DNA of 64,000 bases from assembly GCA_914767715.1 (NCBI GenBank), contig OU612074.1:21812062-21876061 (forward strand), given 5' to 3'. The stretch is from Membranipora membranacea (Eukaryota; Bryozoa; Gymnolaemata; Cheilostomatida; Membraniporidae). Within the stretch, counting starts at the first letter, position 1. Each line of letters begins with the position of its first letter. A program made the translations under genes and the position numbers. Below, piece by piece: positions 25,048 to 37,300 of the stretch. The notes under the pieces are model-generated. The model worked only from the letters and a program-made list of their open reading frames with translations. It was not told the DNA's origin and made no database searches.

Positions 25048-25225
25048 TAAAGATATTTGAATTAGAATTATATTGACTGGGCCTTTTTAAACTGCTCTCA
25101 GTCAATTTATTTCAAATTTGGTGTAGGACAAAGCATTCAACAAAGAATACATAAATAGTATCATGAGGCATGAGCCGCTATATAAACTTGGAATTAATTA
25201 GCTAAAATCGCATAAAATTAATTTC
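25048..25225 (+). repeat. Dispersed repeat beside the satellite, copy 2
   Basis: It matches 17528-17720 in direct orientation, and is followed at once by a single satellite-type unit (25228-25262). Confidence 0.8.
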
Positions 25226-26794
25226 ATCAGAGATCAGTAAGAGAGGGGGCGGGTGTTATTTCTATGGGAATTTTGCTGCTAATACAGTAACTACGCGATA
25301 TAGTGACAACCATTTTGCTGATTGATGGGTTTGCGAATTGTTTTAAGAAAAAGGACTTGTGAGAAATCAGAATCATAAGATGCAAAACAAGTATGATTAT
25401 TTGTTTAGATTTGCTAATCGCTATTCTCAATCACTCTAAGCAAATCTCAAGTCTGTTTCTACCTTTAACAAACATATTTTATCACTTTTCAACAGCCAAT
25501 ATGAAACAACTGTCTACCAATTATTTCAGAATATGAGGAAAAGAAGCTAGTAAATATTGACAGTGAGGGATCAAATAGTCAAGTTGGTTGCGATGAAAAG
25601 AATGACAGACAGAAGAGCAGGAATGGTCCAGAGGTAGGATCAGTGGGTAATAAGAAGAAGAGCAACATACAAGTCGCTGGAGGTGGAAAGGAAACGAAGA
25701 AAGAAGGTCCGATTAATATTCATGCATGCTAGCATCGCCCCCAAACCCCCAGTTGGATAACTCAGGTGCTTAGCACCCTCGATGCAGTGCATTAATGCTG
25801 TAAATTGAAATCCCCACTTTTGAATTTAATTCAAATTACTTGGCAAGTATGACTGCTGCCAGTCTGGGATATTTTTTTAATTCTGTTCAAGTCAATGAAA
25901 ATTTATTAAGACTGACATCAGAGTTTTAATATGCAAATAACTTACATAAAGTGATGGGTAAAATCAGAGATTGAGAAAATTGAACCATAAGAGATGACAA
26001 TTGTGCGATATTATTAACGTTGTCAGGGTCATCACAATTGTAATTAATTATTTGTAAAGGAGAGAGGGAAAGTGGTAAGAAAAATAGGAAGGAAAGGAAA
26101 AAGAGAAAGAACAGACAGAATAAAGATAAAAGACCTACTGAGGCAGCTGGAGGAAACTGTGAGAAACCAAATGGTGGTGGAAAGGCAACAAGATATATCA
26201 GTGAGATTTATAAAGATGACTTTGAAATCAGCAGAAGAATCACAAAGGTCCCAAGGCAAATCAACAGAAGCCTTGTGATGGTCACTTAGGACAATTCTGT
26301 ACATTTCTAGAATTGTTCGAAACTGACCCATATATCATTACCCAACCAGCAACTATCATTGCGTAATTAACCCTGCCTGCTATATAATTACATTCATTAT
26401 CGCTATTGTATAGTTATAGTATAGTTATGTTATGGTTTGTGGGCTGAGGGAGGCAAAGGTAAATCAACTATTGTAAGCCTGGTCTATATTCATTACCTGT
26501 CTACAAAGGAGACCTATACTGTATCATTCTCAGCCATCTCAGTTATATGGTTTACAGGAAGCAATTTTGGCATTTTTCTCTCTCACTCTTGGATGGTTGT
26601 TCCCTAGTAGGTGTTGGCACTAGTACATGTAGTATTAAAATGTTAGACTAAGACTTGTGGCAACGCCGTTTAAAGTAATAAACCTTTCAATCTAATGGAG
26701 AGAGTTGAGGTTGATAGACATAATACAGGCTTCTCAGATACACAACAATTATATTGGTTGTATTTTTGCTCTTTAAACCAGGAGGCCTGCATGT

Positions 26795-26885
26795 CATTCA
26801 CTATGGTTCCATGCCTCGAATGAGTGGTCCAATTTTGATTTTGAAAATGAAAAACATCTGCCACGGCCGGGACTGCATCACACTT
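26795..26885 (-). mobile_element. Truncated SINE-like copy
   Basis: On the minus strand, CAGTCCCGGCCGTGGCAGA is followed by a stretch with GGACCACTCATTCGAGGCA and then CATGGAACCATAGTGAATG. This matches the body and tail of the copy at 40660-40830. The tRNA-like head is missing. Confidence 0.65.
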
Positions 26886-28334
26886 CAAGGACTTAAACAC
26901 CGCAGGGAAAAGTTTACAAAAGCATGAATTCCCCGAATGAAAATTTCCCAACAAGGGGATAGAATAAAAGACCTTTAACTTTTTCTGGTCAATCCATGTA
27001 TGCTGCTCTGGCTCATCCTGAATTGCAGGCTTGCCACACAGCAGGAAACAGTACAAAGAATGTGAGTTCCCCATATAAAACATTACCAGTTAGGGGTTTC
27101 CCCAAAAAAAATTAATCACTGTCAGGCTTTTATCAATCTTTTGGCATAACATCATATAATACAACTTGAAAACGATTTGTTTCATGGCGTTTCCCCATAT
27201 AAAAAAATTGCAGTTTGGGGACTCCCCAATTCCCATAGACTTTAAGCCGCCAAATCAAATTAATAAACAAAGTTAAACGTTATCATTTGGGAGCATTGCC
27301 AAGTAGGCCTAAGTGATTCATAAAATATTGAAGATAACTACCAGGAAACAAGTGAGAGGTCTGTGCTCAATTACAAGGATAATATGACTGATAATAGGAC
27401 TGAACAGGAAAAGTTGAAAGTACTGGGGACTCAGTCTAAATATCAGCTCTCAATCCTCCCCGATTGGGATTTTTCCAAGGGGAATTCAGACTTGTGCTGA
27501 GTTTTTCCTCCTACACGACAGATACTTACTACTGAAATGTGATGCTTTATATTTGTCTTGTCCACTGGATGGGACTGAAAACAAACAAAACCAATTTCAA
27601 CCTTTGGCACTCCTGCCCTGATGAAGTCATTTTTTGGAAATGAAAAATTCCCTAGAAAATCAGTAAGAATAAATTGGAGAAAATTTGAACCGTAGGAAGT
27701 ACCTCATTTAAAATATATAACATCAAGAGCTCCTTTGTAGACAGGTAATGAATATATACCAGGCTGACAATAGTTGATTTACCTTTGCCTCAGCCCACAC
27801 ACCATAACATTCAGAGCTAACTCCATGCTCAGAGCATCTTTGGCTAACAAATAGAAATAGCTGAGAGCCATTCACTCTCAATAACCACATGGACCGTAGT
27901 TTAGACTATGCCAATAATCAGTACTCGTACTACTTGCTGTGACACCAAGTTTGAGTTTTTTCAGCATCAGTCAGCATATTTTCAGTAGTCAGTGGTTCTG
28001 TGGAAAATATGGCCTCATTCACATATCACTTCTCTCCACTTAGGCATGTAGGACAATTGATACAAAGTAATTCTTCGCTCAACTAGTGAGCGATGTTGTA
28101 CATTTTTATTAGTAGCAAAGTTTTCTGATAATTCTGCTAGCATAGTTTAGCTGATGTATTCTATTAATGCAGTTGCTGCCAATATTAAAAGATTGCACAA
28201 AATATAACGTAGGGTATGGTACAACACAGAAGAGTTGAACATACGTATTTTGCCAGGTCATCATACTCATGACTAAGAGTTTTCTGTGTTTACAAAAATT
28301 GTGAGCGGACAAATGGAATGGAATGCTTTCAATT

Positions 28335-28440
28335 TCCATCATGACGAAAAGAAAAGATTTGCCCGGCGGGGATTTGAACCTGGGCCTCCCACGTTATAGA
28401 CTTCGATGCTACCTTGCACAGCAATAGCTATTCATTACAG
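28335..28440 (-). mobile_element. tRNA-derived SINE-like element
   Basis: On the minus strand, GCTGTGCAAGGTAGCATCG and GGTTCAAATCCCCGCCGGGC fit an A box and a canonical B box. The sequence is too irregular for a functional tRNA. It lies in the insertion that splits the right arm of the foldback element. Confidence 0.6.
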
Positions 28441-28929
28441 GAGATCTTGCCTGGTCATCTAAATACAAACTGATTGAATACAATGTCAATCCAATTATAT
28501 AATATTTACTAGAACTGTAAAGGCTTATACTATAACTATACAATAGCAATAATGAATGTAATTTATTTAGCAGGCAGGGTTAATTACACACTAATGGTTG
28601 CTGGTTGGGTAATGATATATGGGTCAGTTTCGAACAATTCTAGAATTGTACAGAATTGTCCAACAATTCTTGGATATGAAACGCAGTGCTGCCGGTCCAT
28701 TGGGTATTAAGGTTGGTTTGTCTGTCGACACAGGGATGGCGGTTGGAGTAGATGGTACCAGTCTCAAGTTTTTAGGTACAGGAGTTAGCATTGGACCAAG
28801 AACTAGCGTGGCAATCCTAGGAAATGAGGTGTCATGCGGTATTTCTTGGATGATTTTTATCTAATCAAAATTTTGCTAGATCTATACTGCTGTGTTCCCT
28901 TGCGATAAACGACTGACCTTGAATATTAA

Positions 28930-29884
28930 CAGACCTGGGTCCAAGTCATCGCAAGTCAAGTCAAGTCAAGTCAAGTCAAGTCAAGTCAAGTCAAGTCATT
29001 GTCGATGCTAAGTCAAGTCAAGTCACATTTACACCAAGTCAAGTCAAGTCAATTGGTGTCTATTTTTTTTCGCCATCAAGTCAAGTCAAGTCATGATTTT
29101 TGTAAGTCAAGTCAAGTCAAAGATGGGTGACTTACAAGTCATGGCAAAGTCACGCTCATTAACCGTGAAAATCAACTCGGAATTTATTTCAAATCCGGGA
29201 GACTCCAAATCGTGGAGGAGTTAGTTAGGTCCTCAGGAGTTGTTCTACTAATCGGGATTTGCTCCCCTCCCCACAAACGAAAGAAGGTATGGGTGTGCAC
29301 GCAATTCAGCATTGTTACTTCATTGTATATATGTACCTTTATTGTGTCAATGATGACAAATGAAATGTTTCATGCTGTAAAAAGATGAGCTGGTGGAGGA
29401 TAAATAAATAAACACAGACCAAGATTGATCACTATTTGTTAAGGACGGATAAAACGTTCTCTCTGAAAAGGTTTTTGCATCTGCCTGTTTGTAATGTCTC
29501 TTAGGTCATGAGAGGTTTGTCGATGGCAGTGGCTACTAGCCTCCATGACTTGGAGTTGGGGTTTCAGAGTTGGGGTTTCAGAGTTGGGGTTTCAGAGTTG
29601 GGGTTTCAGAGTTGGGGTTCTCAGTTATGATTATCCTTCCTATATCTCTTTCTACATTATGTTATAAAATTTCACACATTGACTTATGTTGACTTGACCA
29701 AAGTCAGGACAACTCCCAAGTCAAGTCAAGTCAAAGTCAATTTTTCGTTAAGTCAAGTTAAGTCTTGTCTATTTGTTTTCGACATCAAGTCAAGTCAAGT
29801 CAAGTCATAATTTTGTTAAGTCAAGTCAAGTCGTGACTTTGACTTGACGATGACTTGACTTACCATGACTTGGACCCAGGTCTG
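28930..29884. mobile_element. hAT-like non-autonomous element rich in AAGTC repeats
   Basis: The ends CAGACCTGGGTCCAAGTCAT and ATGACTTGGACCCAGGTCTG are perfect inverted repeats. The flanks AATATTAA (28922-28929) and AATATTGA (29885-29892) look like an 8-base target duplication with one change, as made by hAT transposases. Both ends carry arrays of the pentamer AAGTC (28950-29125 and 29718-29835). The middle holds five 16-base repeats of GTTTCAGAGTTGGG type (29548-29625). It is absent from the left arm of the inverted duplication. Confidence 0.85.
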
Positions 29885-30297
29885 AATATTGAATGTGAGA
29901 CACTTGACAAAGAGCTCTACTTATACTTTTACATCCTCCCTCAGGGTTGCTAATTATAAGGATATATTAGCATGTGGGCAACGGCATAGTTTGACTTAGA
30001 TTTACTGATTTATAAGTTTATTATTGCTGTCTCGCACAAGTAATAGCATGATGTAGACAGATAACTCCAAAACTAAATAAGAGATATTTTACTTGCTATG
30101 CTTCGACGATACAATAGAATTCATTTTAGTTCAAATATATATATATGTGTCATGTTAAGTTTTACTCCATTTTTTAAGTATTATGCACCAGTATTACTGT
30201 CTTTTATCTAACTTCAACATAATCCTATGAGTTTTATCATTCATTACCCACAAACCCTTTATTATTGTTCATAATTTAAGAATGACTGAGCTTCTCC

Positions 30298-31335
30298 AAT
30301 TTTATATTGCAAAAAATTAACCTTCATTGTGTTTTTATAACCTTGCGGTTGGCCAAACATGCGTGGCAAGTATAACACAACTACAAACTCATATGATTTT
30401 TTGTGTCATTTCTTAGGGGTGAAGAGATATTCCAATATATTTGAGATTGTTATCCCTTGCGATGTTCTGTAACCATATTTTATTGGATCTCTCTAATATA
30501 TCATTACCTAAGCTTGGAAGGCAGGAGGGGGAAGGATCACAACAGCTTCCGTTGCGCAGAATCTTGATGAAAGCATATCAAAATTGACAAGACTATTATC
30601 AAATTCACTTCATCAATTTTCTCATCGATGAGAGTTGAAGCGAAAATACAAAATCAATAGAAATTAGCTCCAAACATTTATGTGATGAAAAATATTTTGT
30701 TATTCTAGTGCTCCTTCCCAGCCCTTTGTTCGCTGGTTATCGGTTGATCAAGTTTAGTCCAATCTGCCTAAGCTTGAACAAAGCTTGTCAAGACACGCCT
30801 AATCTGCCTGTATTCCAAGTTCCTCTTTGTCAATTGAACGTCCTGAGCGAAGGATGAACAACGCTGAATGCAGTCAAATGACATGTAATTTGACTAGTGA
30901 CTCATTCTGGAGACCGCACAATGAAAAAAACAGAATGTGAATCTTTAATGAAAAACAGTCTGACACTAACTTTCATTACAGAGAAATCTTGGAATGAACT
31001 AAACTAAACTCATCATTCCTTGTACACTATTATTGAAACCATAGCATTGAAAGAAATAAAAGGTGTATCTATTCTCCTAAACCTTGGACTGCTCAATCCA
31101 AAAATCAGAGTTCTCTCTCACACATCGGTGTTTAAAAGATAACACAATCATCATATTAAGTAATCAATCACCTGGCTCTAGGTGGCACCTTACACTACGA
31201 TAATGTTATTGCTGAGGCCACATTTAGCTGCCATAATACTAAAATGTGCCACACAAGTTGTTGAAACCAAAAATTTTGGGCAGGCACCAGAAAGAAATCG
31301 ACCGAAATATTAGCCAAGCAGCAAAAATATTGTCA
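30298..31335. other. Intergenic stretch downstream of the ABCB7-like gene
   Basis: No gene-like frame. A motif CAAAGCTTGTCAAGACA near 30780 resembles the inner end of the inverted-repeat element at 31947. Any 3' untranslated region of the minus-strand transporter gene would fall in the right part. Confidence 0.5.
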
Positions 31336-34300
31336 TCATTCCATTTGGATATTATCTCTGATGCCGGTTTTGTTCAGCACATGTTCGTGCTGTTTGTGCC
31401 AGAGATGACTGTACAGGCTATCTGGATTTGATAACAGTTCAAAATGTGTGCCTTGTTCCTTAATTCTGCCCTTTTCTAAGACTAGAATACGATCTGCGTC
31501 TATTACTGTGGACAGCCTATGAGCGATTACTAGGGTCGTTCTGTTCTGAGTGGCGTTCCGTAAAGCTTTCAATATGTTCTACAAAAGAAGGGAAGATTGG
31601 AAGAATCTGGAAATCAAGTTTCAAAACTCAGCTAGCCCGAGGTAGCAAAAAAAATAAGCACATTTTTAACGGTTCATTTTAGAGAAATCACGTCGGAAAC
31701 CTTCACCAAGAAAGGGTTCGATGCATTGTATTGGGACAGCATCATATAAGGAGTTGTTTCCCTGTGGAAAAAGAGCACACAACATCTTGAGTGAAATATG
31801 GTAACAGCGATAGACTTAATATAATTGAGTCTATGAGAACAGCCAAGTACACTGTTGCTAATAATTTTAGGATTGATAGCTTAGTTTGATTGGCTCTGCT
31901 TGCCTTGCTAGTTTGATTGCTTAGTTGTACCTTGTGGGTTGTCAGGGTTGCCCATAGCCTGTCTTAACACACTTTGTTGGTTTGGGGGAGGGATACAAAG
32001 TGTGTCCCCTCACCAACAAAGCTTGTCGAGACAGACCAGGTCTACCGCCGATGGGCTCTCAGTATTACTTTACCTGTTCAGTGATTGAGTCTAGTGATGA
32101 TGTGGCCTCATCGTATAATATGATTGGTGGATCTTTGAGTATGGCCCGTCCAATAGAAATTCTCTGTTTCTCACCACCTGAAATAAACATCCGTTTATCA
32201 AATATATTTTAAATTACGATGCCTGTACAAATTATTTGTTCATGTTAATTAATACCGACAGAGAAACTTAAAAATTGCAATCGGAACCATAAAATGTCCT
32301 TCTATTCTATTCATGATAAGACAAAATATAAGTCAAAGGCCAACCAATTGTTACAATAATGAGTCTATATGAAGGGAGCTAATTGGTTACACACTGTTAA
32401 GTATTTCATGAAAGGGTGAGATTATAATTCAAGTGACTGTGAGAGAATCAATATTTTGGTGTCATTCTGGAGAAACTCCTTGAAACTGTGACACAGGCTG
32501 TCAAAGATATATCCGACCGAGGGTGCTTGGCGCTTCAACAATCAACTGCGATAACTCCCCCAATGAGACTCATTCCCACGACTCCTGCGTCGCCTATCGC
32601 CTGGCAGTGAATAGCAAGCTGACAGCACCATCTCACCATCCCAACAACCTGATTGCATTCAAAATCACTTTGATAATGTTTAGTTCTAGTTAAGTTAAGC
32701 CTAAATTTGATTCCCATATATAGATCTCACCGGACAGTTTAAGGCCCCTCTCTCCGACCTGTGTCTCATACCCTTCCGGGAACTTGAGTATAGTATCGTG
32801 TATATCAGCCATCTTAGCCGCCTCATATACCTGATCATCTGTGGCGTTTATATTACCGTACTTTACATTGTAGAATACTGTATCATGGAATAACACTGAA
32901 TCCTGCGTCAAAAAAGAAAATTTAAAAATAATCTTGTTATGGAATAAATCATTTCATAAATTCATGCCATACTACATAAACAGCTTGTAGCGTATGATGC
33001 TGAATTGTGAGAAAATATCGTAGAATTTCAGTCAAGAAGATCACGTGTGAATACTGTTGTTTCCTCCCAATTGTTTTACTGATGAGTTTCCCAGATCTAT
33101 GACGAGTTTCTCGTGAACAAGCGGGTTCAGAATCTAAAGCAACATACGCACTTCTTGGGATTAATTGGGAACAACTCTAAACTCTTTCGATTATTGAAAA
33201 GAGAACTGAGGTTCTGACAGACATAGAGCTGATCATTCAATGATTCTGTATTATGTTTCACTGACCTGCGGTACGACACCTATAGCTTTCCTTAGCTGAT
33301 TTAGTTTAAGCATAGATATATCCTGATCAGCTATAGAGATTCCACCAGACTTGGGCTCAAAAAATCTGTACAGTAATCTCACTATAGTCGACTTTCTGAA
33401 ATACAACAAATTAAAATTGCGCTCGGTATACTAGAGAAAATTAAGATAACTGACTGCAGAACATCTGCATATATAAGGTCTCTATACGTGTAGTCCCTGT
33501 CTGTCTGTCTGTCCCTGTCTTAGCGATATAAGTTCTCTACACGTGTAGTCCCTGTATATATAAGGTCTCTATACGTGTAGTCCCTGTCTGTCTGTCTGTC
33601 CCTGTCTTAGCGATATAAGTTCTCTACACGTGTAGTCCCTGTATATATAAGGTCTCTATACGTGTAGTCCCTGTATATATAAGGTCTCTATATGTGTAGT
33701 CCCTGTATATATAAGGTCTCCATACGTGTAGTCCCTGTATATATAAGTTCTCTACACGTGTAGTCCCTGTATATATAAGGTCTCTATACGTGTAGTCCCT
33801 GTCTGTCTGTCTGTCCCTGTCTTAGCGATATAAGTTCTCTACACGTGTAGTCCCTGTATATATAAGGTCTCTATACGTGTAGTCCCTGTATATATAAGGT
33901 CTCTATATGTGTAGTCCCTGTATATATAAGGTCTCCATACGTGTAGTCCCTGTATATATAAGTTCTCTACACGTGTAGTCCCTGTATATATAAGTTCTCT
34001 ACACGTATAGTCCCTGTATATATAAGGTCTCTATACGTGTAGTCCCTGTCTGTCTGTCTGTCCCTGTCTTAGCGACTGACGTTGAGTTTAGATTCACTTC
34101 ACATGTAGCCCATGTCTTGAGGTTTTTAGGTGAGAAATACAATCACTCATTATGTGACCCTAGGAATCAACTGCATTTACACAGTGGTAGTTATTCAAAA
34201 GAAATAAGGACACTGTGGAGGTTCATATGATGGCTGTTCGAGTACAGGAAGTTGGCAAATCACTTGTACTAACATAGTTAGTTTTGGGACATGTAGGCCG

Positions 34301-37300
34301 TAGGTGGCTAGAAATGTTAGCTTTGCCTTACAATGCCTCACCGCAGATACTGAAAATAAAAGTAACTTTCTAATAAAGATCACATGTGAGCCCTCCCTAT
34401 TTACACTTAATTGTTTTCAATATTAATATCGCTTCAAAAGTTGATCAATATAGCTATTATTAAAACTGTTTGGAACAACGACTTCTTGTATCAACTAGAT
34501 TATACATACCCGCTACCGCTGCCTCCTACGATGGCTACCTTCTTCCCTGACGGTACTTCAAATGATAATCCATTCAGTATAGGAGCACCTGCTATGTACT
34601 CAAAGTTTACATCCTCAAACTTAATACTACTGTTCTCTGGTTTTAATAGAAAATCTAAAGCACCTGGCTTATCCTGTAAAATAAGATACAGCAATAAAAA
34701 CATTAATGTGCAATATGTCCTGTTACCAGCAATCCCACAATGCAACTGAAGACTTGAGCATGGACATACTCTAGCTGGGAATTCCAGAAATTGCATTGTG
34801 GGATACTGTTTTATGTTCCTGTTGTATAATACAATAAGACAGGAGATCCTATAAGTGAATGTCTCATTGCATTGAACTGTAAATAATGAGAGGAAGGTTT
34901 GTCTACAAAGGATACAATACTTAGCCGCAGTCATATGACTCCCTTTTAACAGGATTGATCATCATTTGTTGCCTAGGCTACCATAGCCTGTTTTCCAAAC
35001 TTTGTCAAAGGTGTGAGAGTTTCTCCTGTCAACAATCTGGCAATCTGACTGGCATTATAACACAGTATGCCATTTTATTTGGTCTTTACTCACATATATA
35101 TCGGTGGGTACAGCTAATAATGAGAACATAGACTGAGTATCTATTATAGACTGTCTTATCTCCCTGTACACGGAGCCGAGGAAATTCAGAGGCATACTCA
35201 GATTTATCATCAATCCATTCACCATCACCATACTCCCTACAGTCATAGTACCTGTAATAGTAATACTTATTGTCATAGTACCTAAAATAGTAACGGTCAT
35301 GATACCTAATATAGTAATAGTAATAGTAATAGTCACAGTATCTATGATAGTAATAGTAACAATAACTGTCATAGATACTGTAATAGTAAAAGTCATAGTA
35401 ACGGTTACTGCCATAGTTCCTATAATGGTAATAGCCATCGTACATATAATCGTAGAAGTCATGGTCATAACAATAATGGTAACTAACATAGTACCTGATA
35501 TCAAATGCACAACTCCTTGAAGAGAGAAAGAAAGAAAAACCGAGATTGTCAGAAAAAAGGTAAGCCAGGGGTGTCTTTCAATTAGAAACAGCCACAATCG
35601 TAATCTGATTGCTCACTCAGTGTGGGAGTGATACCTGCTAAGCTCTTGCTTTCAAATCGCTCAGTCATTGATGGAACTATATAGATTCTGTGTGAGCAAT
35701 TTTGTCTAATTGAAAAACCAAGTGAGTGATAATTCTGAGCGATGTGATAGTGATAACTTGCTTTAGTAAAGCATCGCTCTTTCTAATTGAAAGACCCCCC
35801 CCGCAGAAGAGAGCCAAGTTATATTGAACCTTATTGTATGGTCCATATCATACCCATATTGAAATAACAAATTATTTTGTATTGTTTAAGCTACTAGTTC
35901 AGTGGTTTAAATAAATTATTCGGGATATTTGTTGTGACAAGCAAATAAAATCAAAGGCTCAGCCAGATAGTCCGAGGACTGAAGTGGCAGCTACACAGAT
36001 TGGCACCGGTAGAAATCACTGATATAAAACAATAAGCCAAATCGGGAGTCAGCAGAATGTGCTCCAGATTCTTTCAGATCATCTAAGGTAACGGTCAGAC
36101 AGTTACAATTTGTTCAAGTTACTAAACTTACAAATGAGAAGAGCTATAATTGTTGATGTCATCAACAAAAAACTGAGTATAATGAGAGTAGTATTAGTAA
36201 CAAACCTGCAGCTATGTCTCCAGCAGCTAGATACATAACAGAGAGAAGTCCGCCTGCTAATATAGCCTGCTGTCCAAACGATAAAAACGCTAAAGATTGG
36301 GTCGTCTTCAGTGAGGACACCTCATATTTCTAAAATAGATCAATGTAAAAGCTTTATTGCCAACTTCAACCTTTAACCGTATAAATTGAATGTAAATATA
36401 TGCTGCATAACAAACCATGTGATGTTCTTATAATTTATGTATATGATATATAAATTACAAGGTCATCACATGGACGTTTTGCTGCTATGACTTCTACAAT
36501 GCATCGACTGTATAAGGCTGAGATGACAGTTGTGGGAGCAGCAATGTGACACCAGTGTAGGTGTTCACACCATCTATAGCTGCATATATGTATAGTCCCG
36601 TTCAGATACAACAATAAACAATCAAAAGAAGCCCACTGAACAATGACCGCCAAAGCAAGGGTAGTAGAATTAGTTGATTCAATGGGGACAATCATCACAA
36701 TGACCTCTGCTAACCTTGAGTAGTTGTTCATATCTGTCAGCCTCATAGAGCTCATTGTTGAAGTATTTGACTGTCTCATAGTTGATAAGACTATCTATAG
36801 CTCTGTTACCTGCTAACTGGTCGGCAGCATTCATCTGAACTCTGAACTTTGTCCTGTATACCACACAATAATAACAGTACAGGGGGACGATCACCACAAA
36901 GGAGACAATCGCCACAAGGGAGACGGTCACCACAAGGGAGACGGTCACCACAAAGAGTATGACATGAGGTAGAATTTGGTCTCCATGTTTTCGAGATATC
37001 ACAGAGCAAAAAAGCTTCTTTGCGTTCTCATGATCCATATACAGTGAAGCAGTTACTGTGACTGTTCTATTGTCTTGGTGCACTTGAATATATTTAGGTA
37101 AGGTCACTAACTCCAGATTGATGCCTTGATATAGATAATGGGTCGGACAAAAATCGGGTTGAAGGAATGCACAATTGGTTTAAATGGCTGAAGTCTAACG
37201 CCAAGCAGCAGAGCATGGAGTTATGTCAGCAGTGACTGAAACATCTATGACATTTCTGAGAAGATTTCAAACATTTTAGCACAATGACATCCTTCTGAGC

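Larger units (their letters stand above)
26281..28670. mobile_element. Foldback element with long terminal inverted repeats
   Basis: The left end AGGACAATTCTGTAC...TTCTAGAATTGTTCGAAAC runs about 240 bases to 26520. Its reverse complement occupies 28670-28515 and then 27813-27727, so the right arm was itself interrupted by about 700 bases that contain a SINE-like element. The interior includes imperfect repeats around CCCCATATAAAA (26940-27240). No transposase frame is evident. Confidence 0.75.
25530..28864 (+). pseudogene. Right copy of the Gly/Ala-rich protein gene, broken
   Basis: It retains a 177-base exon at 25530-25706 (same length and phase as the left copy), the lysine-rich segment at 26072-26278, and the C-terminal coding end at 28690-28864 with motif SVDTGMAVGVDGTSLKFLG. 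The exon with 30-residue repeats, the 105-base exon and most of the Gly/Ala-rich exon are gone, replaced by an inverted-repeat insertion at about 26281-28670. The stop TAG of the left copy is TGG here, adding five codons. The coding fragments are still open and very similar to the left copy, so the loss is not ancient. Confidence 0.75.
25228..30297. repeat. Right arm of the large inverted duplication
   Basis: Reverse complement of 7180-12476. The inner border is sharp: the sequence AACACCCGCCCCCTCTC plus TTACTGA is shared by both arms, after which the left arm enters the satellite and this arm enters the dispersed repeat at 25048-25225. The middle of the gene (left-arm 8800-10900) is missing here and a foldback element stands in its place. 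Confidence 0.9.

Noticed and set aside
26670-27083. 137-codon minus-strand ORF
   Set aside because: It overlaps a SINE fragment and repeats inside the foldback element; no transposase motif is seen.
35055-35597. 180-codon minus-strand ORF as one exon
   Set aside because: Only 35094-35251 matches the transporter family; the rest is the intronic repeat read through. It is reported as a splice-site array instead.
36679-37107. Extended 142-codon frame over an ABCB7-like exon
   Set aside because: Only 36715-36853 is the exon, by its borders and family match; the upstream part is an 18-bp repeat and intron.
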